From: Williamsia limnetica
GTDB lineage: Bacteria > Actinomycetota > Actinomycetes > Mycobacteriales > Mycobacteriaceae
Length of the DNA: 64,000 nt
Direction: 5' to 3'
NCBI RefSeq assembly: GCF_003217475.1
Contig: NZ_QJSP01000005.1
Coordinates: 248,001 to 312,000 of the forward strand
Made by a program: the position numbers and the translations under genes. The notes under the pieces are model-generated. The model saw only the letters and a list, made by a program, of their open reading frames with translations. It had not been told where the DNA came from and made no database searches. Below are positions 1-7,387 of the stretch, piece by piece; the first letter of the stretch is position 1, and each line of letters opens with the position of its first letter.

Positions 1-129
1 GGCGAGCTTTTTGTTGTACTCGAAGTCCCAGCTGGTCCGCTGCTCGATCTTGCTGGTCACCAGCCCCCCACTGACGTTGGGAACCCAGTAGGCGAACTTG
101 ATCTCGTCCGAGATTTTTTCAGTGGTCAT
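1..129 (-). CDS. sfnG: Dimethylsulfone monooxygenase SfnG-like, N-terminal fragment (runs off window)
   Basis: Only the first 43 codons are present; the gene continues past base 1. The reading frame opens at ATG 129 and reads MTTEKISDEIKFAYWVPNVS, followed by a stretch containing SKIEQRTSWDFEYN. That opening is characteristic of SfnG, the FMNH2-dependent flavin monooxygenase that converts dimethylsulfone to methanesulfinate. The start lies 28 bases downstream of the stop of the ssuD-like gene on the same strand, so the two are probably cotranscribed as a sulfur-scavenging unit. The family call rests on motif recognition from a short fragment; another LLM-family monooxygenase remains possible. 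Confidence 0.75.
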   Translation of the reverse strand, partial: MTTEKISDEIKFAYWVPNVSGGLVTSKIEQRTSWDFEYNKKLA

Positions 130-157
130 GGTTGTGCTCCAGGGTGTTCGGCGCTGA

Positions 158-1336
158 TCAGGATGCGCTGGCGGGTGTGAGTGAAGGCAGGAAGGCGCCG
201 CGGACGGGCTCGGCGGCCCGGTCGTCGGCGTCGAGGAGTCCACGTTGGATCAATCTCGGCCGCACTCCCTCCCCGAAGTGATAGGCCTCCTCGACGTGCG
301 GGTATCCGGACAGGATGAAGTGGTCGAGTCCGAGGTCGGCGTACTCCGCGATCCGGTCGGCGACCTCGTCGTGCGATCCGACCAGAGCAGTTCCCGCGCC
401 ACCGCGGACCAGTCCGACACCCGTCCACAGGTTCGGGTAGATCTCCAAGGAGCGGGCGTCGGTACCGGCACTGAAGGCGCTCCCGCCGCCGTGCAGCTCG
501 CGCATCCGGCGTTGTCCCTCGGACTCCGACCTGGCGAGATTCTGCTGAGCCTGTGCGACGACCTGCGGGTCCAGGGCCCCGATGAGTCGATCGGCCTCGG
601 CCCAGGCCTGCTCGGAGGTGTCGCGGGAGATGACGTGGAGCCGGATCCCGTAGGTCAGTTCGCGCCCCTCTGCAGCGGCCAATCTGCGGATCCAGTTCAA
701 CTTCTCGGCGACGGCGTCGGGCTTTTCGCCCCACGTCAGATAGGTGTCCGCAAACTTCGATGCGACGGCACCGGCAGCGGGAGAGGAGCCTCCGAAGAAC
801 ACCGGGGGCAGAGGATCTGGTTTACGCGCTAGTTGTGCGCCTTCGACGCGCAGGTGGCGGCCGACGAAGTCGACCGGCTCTTCGCGGGTCCACAGCTGAC
901 GAATGATGTCGAGGAACTCGCCGCAGCGTTCGTACCGTGCCTCTTTGGACAGGAAGTCGCCGAAAGCCCTCTGCTCGGACGATTCGCCGCCGGTGACGAC
1001 ATTGAGGAGAAGTCGACCTTTGGACTGCCACTGATAGGTCGAGGCCATCTGGGCAGCGAGCGTCGGGCTCGTCAGCCCCGGCCGGAGAGCGACCAGGAAT
1101 TTCAGTGTGTCGGTCGTCTCGAGCAGCATCGCGGTCGAGAGCCAGGCGTCTTCGCACCAGAGTCCGGTGGGGGTGAGGACGGCTTCGAAGCCGTTGACCT
1201 CGGCGGCACCGGCCAGCTGGTTCAGATAACGCAGGTCAGCGGGGCGATCGCCGGACATGTTGGATCCGTGACCACCAGCCATCAGATTCCGTGAGTCGCC
1301 GTACGTCGGCAGGAACCAGTGGAAATGCAGTGACAC
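158..1336 (-). CDS. ssuD: LLM-class flavin-dependent alkanesulfonate monooxygenase (SsuD-like)
   Basis: This 392-residue protein has the bacterial-luciferase-like fold of SsuD/MsuD. It would use FMNH2 and O2 to release sulfite from alkanesulfonates in the cytoplasm. The N-terminus (FHWFLPTYGDSR, about residues 5-16), the LNVVTGG segment near residue 112 and the FGGSSPAA segment near residue 180 are typical of the family, and the length is close to the usual 380 residues. The start is GTG 1336, preceded by a GAAGGG Shine-Dalgarno-like stretch. The sfnG-like gene follows 28 bases downstream, so the pair could take dimethylsulfone to sulfite through methanesulfinate/methanesulfonate. The divergent ROK regulator and cysteine leader are likely controllers (inference). 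Confidence 0.88.
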   Translation of the reverse strand: MSLHFHWFLPTYGDSRNLMAGGHGSNMSGDRPADLRYLNQLAGAAEVNGFEAVLTPTGLWCEDAWLSTAMLLETTDTLKFLVALRPGLTSPTLAAQMASTYQWQSKGRLLLNVVTGGESSEQRAFGDFLSKEARYERCGEFLDIIRQLWTREEPVDFVGRHLRVEGAQLARKPDPLPPVFFGGSSPAAGAVASKFADTYLTWGEKPDAVAEKLNWIRRLAAAEGRELTYGIRLHVISRDTSEQAWAEADRLIGALDPQVVAQAQQNLARSESEGQRRMRELHGGGSAFSAGTDARSLEIYPNLWTGVGLVRGGAGTALVGSHDEVADRIAEYADLGLDHFILSGYPHVEEAYHFGEGVRPRLIQRGLLDADDRAAEPVRGAFLPSLTPASAS

Positions 1337-1464
1337 AGGCAGCCCTTCGGTTGAATCGGGGAATTGCCCTCAGTGTGGGTGGCTTTCGCGCCGCGTTCCC
1401 AGGGTTCAGATCGCGGTGATTCCAAGTCGCCGGTGAGATCCGCGCGGCGGCTATTCTCGCCGGT

Positions 1465-1487
1465 GAACGCCTCTGTGACGGGCGTTC
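1465..1487. promoter_or_regulatory. Inverted repeat in the ssuD/leader divergent region (candidate operator)
   Basis: A 7-base inverted repeat, GAACGCC and GGCGTTC, is separated by 9 bases. It lies about 130 bases upstream of the ssuD-like start and just upstream of the promoter for the leader and ROK gene. Its symmetry and its place in a divergent control region make it a candidate operator. Which regulator binds it is unknown; the adjacent ROK protein is the obvious guess. Confidence 0.4.
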
Positions 1488-1515
1488 AGCTCTCCGGGTC
1501 TGCTTGGTGTCCGCG

Positions 1516-1545
1516 TTGCACGGACTCTCGAACCGCTGCTAGGTT
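1516..1545 (+). promoter_or_regulatory. Promoter for the cysteine leader / ROK gene
   Basis: A TTGCAC -35 element (1516-1521) and a TAGGTT -10 element (1540-1545) are separated by 18 bases. The predicted transcript start is 7 bases after the -10 element, exactly at ATG 1553, so the leader ORF would be translated from a leaderless mRNA. Confidence 0.5.
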
Positions 1546-1552
1546 GGCGTTC

Positions 1553-1654
1553 ATGACGAGCACAGGCCACTACATCCCGGAGGTCACCTACATGACCACC
1601 GCTCTGGGATGTCGTCTGCCGTTCGCTCGCGTCCTCTGTTGTCGAATGTCCTGA
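1553..1654 (+). CDS. Cysteine-rich leader peptide (putative cysteine-responsive attenuator)
   Basis: A 33-codon ORF begins at ATG 1553, which coincides with the transcript start predicted from the -10 box. It ends in RVLCCRMS: two adjacent cysteine codons three codons before the final serine, plus a third Cys at GCR. A second in-frame ATG at 1592 with GGAGG at 1579 could give a 20-residue form. Short leaderless ORFs with clustered Cys codons upstream of sulfur genes act in mycobacteria as cysteine attenuators: ribosome stalling at Cys codons when cysteine is low changes downstream expression. Here the next gene, 92 bases downstream, is the ROK regulator. Function is inferred from architecture only. 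Confidence 0.6.
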   Translation: MTSTGHYIPEVTYMTTALGCRLPFARVLCCRMS

Positions 1655-1746
1655 TCCGAATCCGCCGCGCTCGCGGCATTCCGTTCTGACATCTCCCGCC
1701 TGGCCATTTCTGTGGTCCCGGCGCGACAACTCGACGAGGACTCTCG

Positions 1747-3069
1747 ATGACTGCCACACTTGATCACCGCATAGCTACAACCACCCGTCCGTCCGCGACC
1801 CGTCCAACGGGCTCTCGTATCGCCGCGCCTGCTCGTCCTGCTCGTCCGCTGGGTGTCCCCAGCCCGAAAAAGGCTGTCAAGATCCATATCGCCACCCCGC
1901 AGCTGCACCTGTCGACCAAACCGGCGGCAGTGGTCTTGCGAGCTGCACGCCTGCACGGCCCGGTCTTCCGTGACGCGGCGTCCAGCGCTTCGGGTCTGAG
2001 TATCTCGACGGTCAACCGGCAGGTCAGCGCCCTTCTCAAGGTGGGTCTGCTGCGTGAGCGCGCCGACCTCGCACCCGCCGGCGCGATCGGCCGTCCGCGG
2101 CTGCCGTTCGAGTTGAACACCGCCGAGTTCTTGACCGTCGGTATCCATATCGGCCTCAAGGTCACCTCCATCACCACCCACGACCTCTTCCATCGGGTGG
2201 TCGGCGCCATCCAGATCCCCACCCCGATCGCCGACAGCCCGGAGCAGACGCTGACGGCCATCGGGCTCAGCGCGAAGCGTTTCCTGTCGCGGTGGCAGAA
2301 CAAGAAGGTTCTGTGGGCAGGCGTCGCACTCGCCGGCCGGGTGGACAAGGCCGGTCGCGTCAGTCACTCCCGCCTCGGATGGCAGTCGGCACCCGTCGGA
2401 GAGGTTCTTGCCTCTGTCATCGGACTGCCGATCTCCGTTGCCTCGCACGTCGAGGCGATGGCTGCAGCCGAACTGCTGCTCAATCCCCAGGCCGAGCTCC
2501 TGGTGGATCCGGGCCAAGAGGGTGGCAGCTTCGTCTACTTCTACGCTCGCGAAACGGTCGGCATCGCCTTCACCGTCGGCGGCAGCGTCTACACCCCCAC
2601 CGCCGGCCCGCCGGAGATCGGCCACTTCCCGGTCGGTCGCACCGAACTCCTCGATCCGCACGGCACTGGCCGGCTCGAACCCACCGTCAGCGACACCGGC
2701 ATCGTCGACGCCGCCATCGCAGCAGGTCTGGCGATCGAGTCGGTGGACGACGTCCACCAGCTGGCAGCGGCGGGCGATGAGATCTCCCGCGCCATCCTCG
2801 ACGAGCGCGCTCGGCTCCTGGGCAAGGCGGTCGGCCTGATCGCTGACATCTTCAACCCGGATCACGTGGTCCTCGGCGGGCAGGCGTTCACCGACGCCCC
2901 GTCGACCCTGCCGATCGTCGCCCAGGCCGTCCGCGAGACCTCGGTCGCCGAGCGCCGCGACGTCCGGGTATCGCGCTCGGGCGCCACGGTCCAGCAGCAA
3001 GCTGCTGGTGCGGTGTCACTCGACGCGATCTACAGTGACCCGGTAGAGGCTCTGTCCAGGACGGCATAG
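1747..3069 (+). CDS. ROK-family transcriptional regulator
   Basis: This 440-residue protein has a basic, disordered N-terminus (1-55). A winged helix-turn-helix follows at about 62-105, with recognition-helix region SGLSISTVNRQVSALLKVG. The rest is a ROK (repressor/ORF/kinase) sugar-kinase-like fold from about residue 128. The phosphate-binding loop is degenerate (GIHIGLKV) and, although EIGHF remains near residue 291, the cysteine-rich zinc motif of ROK kinases is absent. It should therefore be a regulator without kinase activity. It lies downstream of the cysteine leader and divergent from the sulfone/sulfonate monooxygenases, which suggests control of sulfur acquisition rather than sugar use; the ligand is unknown. 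The start ATG 1747 follows a GAGGAC stretch. Confidence 0.85.
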   Translation: MTATLDHRIATTTRPSATRPTGSRIAAPARPARPLGVPSPKKAVKIHIATPQLHLSTKPAAVVLRAARLHGPVFRDAASSASGLSISTVNRQVSALLKVGLLRERADLAPAGAIGRPRLPFELNTAEFLTVGIHIGLKVTSITTHDLFHRVVGAIQIPTPIADSPEQTLTAIGLSAKRFLSRWQNKKVLWAGVALAGRVDKAGRVSHSRLGWQSAPVGEVLASVIGLPISVASHVEAMAAAELLLNPQAELLVDPGQEGGSFVYFYARETVGIAFTVGGSVYTPTAGPPEIGHFPVGRTELLDPHGTGRLEPTVSDTGIVDAAIAAGLAIESVDDVHQLAAAGDEISRAILDERARLLGKAVGLIADIFNPDHVVLGGQAFTDAPSTLPIVAQAVRETSVAERRDVRVSRSGATVQQQAAGAVSLDAIYSDPVEALSRTA

Positions 3070-3076
3070 TTCGACA

Positions 3077-3144
3077 CAAAAGCACACGCTCCAGTCAAAA
3101 GCACACGTCGCGACGTGTGCTTTTGACTGAAGCGTGTGCTTTTG
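3077..3144. terminator. 68-base palindrome, copy A (bidirectional terminator-like)
   Basis: An uninterrupted palindrome is centred at 3110.5, and 33 of 34 base pairs match (the exception is 3091/3130). Each arm contains the word CAAAAGCACACG twice in direct orientation. It lies 7 bases after the ROK stop and 11 bases before the stop of the convergent ABC permease, so either transcript would fold the same hairpin with a terminal T/A run. It belongs to a family with the copies at 9259 and 63184. Confidence 0.8.
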
Positions 3145-3155
3145 CAGTGGGTCCG

Positions 3156-4010
3156 TCAGTCAGTTGTTCTTTTGTGATACGCCCGCAAGGCGAACGGCGC
3201 GAAAATCAAGGTCAGCGCTATCGACCACAGCACCGTCGAGAGCTCGGGGTTCTGCAGCGGCCATGGGGCGTCGGCCGGAGCCGCCGGCCCGTTGCCCCAG
3301 AGTTCACGCATCGACTGCACGAGTGACGAGATCGGATTCCACTCTGCGATCGCGCGCAGCCAACTCGGCATCGGCTCTGTGGGCACAAACGCGTTGGACA
3401 GGAACGTGATCGGGAACAGCAGGGTGAACATTACCCCGTTCACCGCCTCCGGTGATCGCATCACCGATCCGATGAGGATGCCGAACCAGATCATGGCGAA
3501 GCCGAAGAGCAGCACCAGCGCGAAGGCGAGGACTGCTTTCGCGAAGCCCTCGTTGATGCGCCAGCCGATGAGCAGTCCGGTGAGCGCCATGACCACGATT
3601 CCGATGGACGAGTGGATCAGCGCTGCCACGGATCGTCCGACCAGTACCGAGGAACGTGCCATCGGCAGTGACCGGAAGCGGTCGATGATGCCCTTCTCGA
3701 GATCGTTGGTCAGACCCAGAGCGACGATGAACGCCGAGAACGCGATGGTCTGTCCCATGATCCCGGGCAGCAGCCATTCCTTGTAATCGAAGCCGTCGCC
3801 CGGACTGATGGACGCGCCGAAGACGTATGCGAACAGCAGCACGAACATGATCGGCTGCACCGTCACGTCCGAGAGCATCTCAGGCTGACGTTTGGTGTGA
3901 ATCAGGTTGCGGCGCACCATCACCAGTGACTCGCGCACTATGTCTGGTTTGCCGATCGCCGATCGCGGCGTTGCCTTTGTCGCTCCGGCGTTGCTGGTTG
4001 TGGTGGTCAT
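3156..4010 (-). CDS. ABC-2 type exporter permease (DrrB-like)
   Basis: This 284-residue integral membrane protein has about six hydrophobic segments and the ABC-2 permease signature region near residues 200-230, with VNGVMFTLLFPITFLSNAFVP where DrrB-type daunorubicin exporters have their conserved loop. It would form the membrane channel of an exporter for a drug, lipid or other hydrophobic compound. Its start overlaps the end of the ATPase gene by 4 bases (ATGA), so the two are translationally coupled. The substrate cannot be read from the sequence. The N-terminal 30 residues are cytoplasmic and Ala/Thr/Lys-rich. Confidence 0.88.
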   Translation of the reverse strand: MTTTTSNAGATKATPRSAIGKPDIVRESLVMVRRNLIHTKRQPEMLSDVTVQPIMFVLLFAYVFGASISPGDGFDYKEWLLPGIMGQTIAFSAFIVALGLTNDLEKGIIDRFRSLPMARSSVLVGRSVAALIHSSIGIVVMALTGLLIGWRINEGFAKAVLAFALVLLFGFAMIWFGILIGSVMRSPEAVNGVMFTLLFPITFLSNAFVPTEPMPSWLRAIAEWNPISSLVQSMRELWGNGPAAPADAPWPLQNPELSTVLWSIALTLIFAPFALRAYHKRTTD

Positions 4011-5065
4011 GACTTGTTCTCCTCGGCGTCTGCGGCTGCGTCGGCGTCTTCAGCTCGGTGCCCGGTGAGGGAGAGGAAGACGTCATCCAGGCTTGGGCGG
4101 GTGAGTCCGATGTCGTCGACAGCGATTTCGCTGCGTTCGAAGATCCCGGCGATCTTGGTGAGATCGGCGATGCCGTCGGCGCTCGCTGTCAGCTGTCGCT
4201 GCGACTCGTCGACGAAGACCTCTCCGCTGTTCTCCCGCAGGAGCCGGGTCGCCTCGGGTAGATCCTCGGCGGCGGAGACGGTCAGAACGAGACTGGCCTT
4301 GCCTGCTTGTTCCTTGAGCTGCAACGGGGTACCGGCTGCGATGATCTTGCCCTTGTCGATGACGACGATGTTGTCAGCCAGTTGGTCGGCTTCTTCGAGA
4401 TATTGGGTGGTCAGTAGCAGGGTGGTGCCGTGGCTCACGAGCGATTTGAGCACGTCCCAGAGTTCCTGCCGGCTTCGCGGGTCGAGACCTGTCGTCGGTT
4501 CGTCGAGAAACAGCACTGGCGGTGAGGCCAGCAGGCTGACGGCGAGATCGAGTCGGCGGCGCATACCGCCCGAGTAGGTCTTGACCACTCGGTCGGCGGC
4601 GTCGGTGAGCGAGAACTGTTCGAGAAGTCGGTCACCTGCGGCGCGGACCTCTTTGCGGGGCAAGCCGTACAGGCTGCCGATCATCCAGAGGTTCTCGCGG
4701 CCGGTGAGTAACTCGTCGACGGTGGCGGCCTGCCCGGTCAGGCCCATACTGCTCCGGACCAGGTCGGGATTCTCTGTCACGTCGTACCCCGCGATGCGGG
4801 CCGTACCCGAGGTGGGCAGGCTCAGCGTGGTCATCATCCGGACGATTGTGGTCTTGCCCGCGCCGTTGGGGCCGAGCAGACCCAGCACCGAGCCCGGCGG
4901 GACGGTGAAACTCACTCCGTCGACGGCTCGGACGCCGTCGAACTCTTTGACCAGGTCGATGGCCTCGATGGCGTATTCGGTGGTGACTGCGGTGGAAGTC
5001 ATGGGGCTTACCGTAGCGACCGAGTCGGACATCGGGCCAGCAGTTTTATTGCTGAGCGTTGACAC
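4007..5065 (-). CDS. ABC exporter ATPase (DrrA-like)
   Basis: This 352-residue ATPase has a Walker A motif GPNGAGKTT at about 64-72, signature YSGGM at about 164-168 and Walker B VLFLDEP at about 184-190. The C-terminal extension of about 100 residues is typical of DrrA-type drug-resistance ATPases. It would power the permease encoded by the 4-base-overlapping gene downstream. The start is GTG 5065, with AGGAG 6 bases upstream. An inverted repeat about 100 bases upstream (5163-5178) could be the operator of this two-gene operon. Confidence 0.9.
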   Translation of the reverse strand: MSTLSNKTAGPMSDSVATVSPMTSTAVTTEYAIEAIDLVKEFDGVRAVDGVSFTVPPGSVLGLLGPNGAGKTTIVRMMTTLSLPTSGTARIAGYDVTENPDLVRSSMGLTGQAATVDELLTGRENLWMIGSLYGLPRKEVRAAGDRLLEQFSLTDAADRVVKTYSGGMRRRLDLAVSLLASPPVLFLDEPTTGLDPRSRQELWDVLKSLVSHGTTLLLTTQYLEEADQLADNIVVIDKGKIIAAGTPLQLKEQAGKASLVLTVSAAEDLPEATRLLRENSGEVFVDESQRQLTASADGIADLTKIAGIFERSEIAVDDIGLTRPSLDDVFLSLTGHRAEDADAAADAEENKS

Positions 5066-5162
5066 GTTGTTCTCCTAGTTGCATTCGAGGTCTGATCGCG
5101 TCGGATCTGTCGTAGGAAAGTCGTCGGCTGTTCATCTGTTGATCGTTCCGTCATCCTCCGAG

Positions 5163-5178
5163 TTCAAGTGAACTTGAA
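5163..5178. promoter_or_regulatory. Inverted repeat resembling a SoxR/MerR-type operator
   Basis: TTCAAG-TGAA-CTTGAA is a 6-base inverted repeat with a 4-base spacer. It is followed immediately by TCAAG, which gives an overlapping second symmetry with CTTGA. The core resembles the known SoxR box (CCTCAAGTTAACTTGAGG). It is about 100 bases upstream of the drrA-like start and 70 bases beyond the stop of the glyoxalase-like gene. No SoxR or MerR gene is present in the window, so the binding protein is unknown. Confidence 0.4.
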
Positions 5179-5250
5179 GTCAAGAGCTGGCCCGCCCCAC
5201 TTTTCCTTCTGTCGTCGAACGGACGGAGAATCCGACGGGCCGAGGGCAAA

Positions 5251-6066
5251 TCAGGGAACCTGCTGCAGTTTGATCTGTGCGCCCCACGGATCGCTGATCG
5301 TCGCGAGTCGTCCGTACGGGGTATCGGTCGGAGCGTCGACGACGGTGCCGCCGAGTTCGCCGACCCGCGTGGCTGTTGCGTCGGCATCGGCCACGCCGAT
5401 GTAGATCGACCAGTGGCTCGGGACCTCCGCGGGCAGGAAGCCGCTGCCGTCCATGATCCCGGCGTATCCCTCACCCGGAGCGGTGTCGGGCAGGCTCAAC
5501 TGGGCGTACCGGAACTCGTCGGTGTCGCTGAGCGTCACGATCTGTCTGCCGGTAGCCGCCGGGTAGAAGTCGACCGCTTTCGCGAAGTCGGTGGTGAGCA
5601 GCTCGAAGTAGCAGGGCGCTCCCGCCTCCATGTACAGCTGAAATCCCCTGTGTTCGCGGGGTTCCCAGAAACCGAAGACGGCGCCGTGACCGTTGTGGCC
5701 ACCGTTGGCCCCCGGGTCGCTGCCCGGGTCCATGACGATCGCCATCGTCCCTTGGCCTGGGATCTCCATCGGCGGGACAAAGACGCTCCCGCCGGAGGTC
5801 GACACCTGCTTGACGGTGGCCTCGATGTCCGGCGTCTGGAAGTACGTGCACCAGAAGTCGGGCACGTCCGGGCTCTGTTTCGGTCCCAGGCCCGCGACGA
5901 GTTTGTCCTGGTGGGTGAACTGTGAATAGCCACCCATCTGCTCGTCCGGCTCGGTTCGGTCCCACCCGAACAGGTCGCCGTAGAAGGTGGCGGCGCGGTC
6001 CGGCTCGGTGCTGGACAGATCGATCCAGACGGCGACGCCGTCGGGATGGGAGTCGATGGCTGGCAT
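5251..6066 (-). CDS. VOC-family (glyoxalase/bleomycin-resistance fold) protein, two-domain
   Basis: This 271-residue protein is made of two vicinal-oxygen-chelate domains, about residues 8-125 and 140-270. Each starts with the typical sequence of a domain acting on small molecules (DLSSTEPDRAATFYGDLFGW in the first, YFELLTTDFAKAVDFY in the second). Such tandem VOC proteins are common in Streptomyces and mycolata as hydroxylase-like or binding proteins of unknown substrate. I chose ATG 6066 because AAGGAG lies just upstream; a longer ORF to 6198 has no ribosome site and starts in non-homologous sequence. Confidence 0.8.
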   Translation of the reverse strand: MPAIDSHPDGVAVWIDLSSTEPDRAATFYGDLFGWDRTEPDEQMGGYSQFTHQDKLVAGLGPKQSPDVPDFWCTYFQTPDIEATVKQVSTSGGSVFVPPMEIPGQGTMAIVMDPGSDPGANGGHNGHGAVFGFWEPREHRGFQLYMEAGAPCYFELLTTDFAKAVDFYPAATGRQIVTLSDTDEFRYAQLSLPDTAPGEGYAGIMDGSGFLPAEVPSHWSIYIGVADADATATRVGELGGTVVDAPTDTPYGRLATISDPWGAQIKLQQVP

Positions 6067-6183
6067 GGCGGGCTCCTTGTGGTGGTTCGAAAAGGTCGTC
6101 ACAGGCATAGACCAGGGTCGGTCTCGGAACTCATCGCAGCGCATCGACTCGAGCGTGTTCTCCGCGGATGCGGCTACTCTCCC

Positions 6184-6212
6184 TTGACACAGCCGCATCA
6201 GCGGTCAATCCT
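6184..6212 (+). promoter_or_regulatory. Promoter for the molybdate operon
   Basis: A perfect TTGACA -35 element (6184-6189) is followed after 17 bases by a weak -10 element (AATCCT, 6207-6212). This places the transcript start at about GTG 6219, consistent with leaderless translation of the first gene. Confidence 0.45.
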
Positions 6213-6218
6213 CAACAG

Positions 6219-6623
6219 GTGAGTGAAGTGCGAATTCGGCAGGCGGCCGAGCTCCTGGGAATCAGCGACGACACGGTCCGGCGATTGATCGCTGGAAACC
6301 AGCTGCGTTCCCATACCGACGACAGTGGCAGGCAGGTCGTTGACGGTGCGGATCTCGCGCGGCTGGCCGGGGAGCGCGCGCCCGCATTCTCCAGCGCCGA
6401 CGCACCGGTCGTGCGGTCGGCCCGCAACCGTTTCGTCGGGCTGGTCACCGAGGTGAAGTCGGATCTGGTGATGAGCCAGGTGACAATGCAGTGCGGTCCC
6501 TTCGAGGTCACGTCTTTGATGAGCACCGACGCCGTTCGGGAGCTCGACCTCAAACCCGGGTCGGTGGCCACGGCCGTCGTCAAAGCGACCAATGTGATCG
6601 TCGAGACCAGGTCACTCGGATGA
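6219..6623 (+). CDS. HTH-TOBE molybdenum-binding protein
   Basis: This 134-residue protein has an excisionase/MerR-like helix-turn-helix at about 3-50 (IRQAAELLGISDDTVRRLI), a short linker, and a C-terminal TOBE/Mop-like domain at about 64-132 (SARNRFVGLVTEVKSD...). The same two-domain layout is found in small actinobacterial molybdate-responsive proteins, and its position directly before modABC fits molybdate sensing or storage. GTG 6219 is preferred over the upstream ORF end at 6168 because homology starts there and the promoter predicts a transcript start at this base. Its TGA overlaps the modA ATG. Confidence 0.8.
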   Translation: MSEVRIRQAAELLGISDDTVRRLIAGNQLRSHTDDSGRQVVDGADLARLAGERAPAFSSADAPVVRSARNRFVGLVTEVKSDLVMSQVTMQCGPFEVTSLMSTDAVRELDLKPGSVATAVVKATNVIVETRSLG

Positions 6624-7387
6624 AGTCCAGGATCTTCGCGGCGCTCGTGCTCACGGCGGTGCTGATGGTGACGGCCTGTTCGTCGACCAGCGAGGGGGAA
6701 CGGTCGGCGGAGAATGGGAACATCACGCTCACGGTGTTCGCGGCTGCATCGTTGAAGAAGAGTTTTACCGAGCTCGCCGAGCGCTTCTACACCGACAACC
6801 CTGATGTCGAGGTGAAGTTCAACTTCGACGGCTCGCAGGTACTTGCGACTCAGGTCGAGCAGGGTGCGAACGTCGACGTGTTGGCCACCGCCGATGAGAA
6901 GAACATGGACAAGCTCGGTGAGCAGATCGCCGACCCGCAGATCTTCGCGACCAACGTCCTGACGATCATCACCCAGCCCGGCAATCCCAAGAACATCCAG
7001 AGTCTCGGCGATCTCGAGAAGTTCGATGTGAGCACGGTGGTCTGCGCGGTCGAGGTGCCGTGTGGAAGCGCCACCGCGAAGGTGGAAGAGAGTTCCGGAG
7101 TCGATATCAAGCCGGTCAGTGAGGAGACTGCGGTGACCGGCGTGCTCACCAAAGTGCAGACCAGGCAGGCCGACGCCGGTCTCGTCTACGTCACCGACGC
7201 TGTGGGAGCCGGTGATGCGGTGACCTCGGTGTCCGACCCCGCTTTCGCTGCGGTGGTCAACCGATATCCGATCGGTGTGGTCGCAGCGACGAAGAATCGC
7301 GCTGCGGCGCAGCGGTTCGTCGACATGGTGCTCGGCCCCGAGGGCAGTGCGTTGCTCTCGGCCCAGGGCTTCGGTGCCGCGAATTGA
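6620..7387 (+). CDS. modA: Molybdate ABC transporter substrate-binding lipoprotein ModA
   Basis: This 255-residue secreted lipoprotein has a signal peptide with lipobox VTAC (Cys20). Mature ModA features follow: LTVFAAASLKKSFTELAERF around residues 34-53, and the VDVLATADEKNM and GLVYVTDAVGAG segments. It would capture molybdate or tungstate outside the membrane for ModBC. It starts at ATG 6620, overlapping the preceding stop by 4 bases, and its own stop overlaps the modB start, so the whole module is translationally coupled. Confidence 0.93.
   Translation: MKSRIFAALVLTAVLMVTACSSTSEGERSAENGNITLTVFAAASLKKSFTELAERFYTDNPDVEVKFNFDGSQVLATQVEQGANVDVLATADEKNMDKLGEQIADPQIFATNVLTIITQPGNPKNIQSLGDLEKFDVSTVVCAVEVPCGSATAKVEESSGVDIKPVSEETAVTGVLTKVQTRQADAGLVYVTDAVGAGDAVTSVSDPAFAAVVNRYPIGVVAATKNRAAAQRFVDMVLGPEGSALLSAQGFGAAN

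Noticed and set aside
1588-3000. 470-codon antisense ORF opposite the ROK gene
   Set aside because: Low-complexity Arg/Gly/Asp-rich translation without any domain; a usual shadow of a GC-rich gene.
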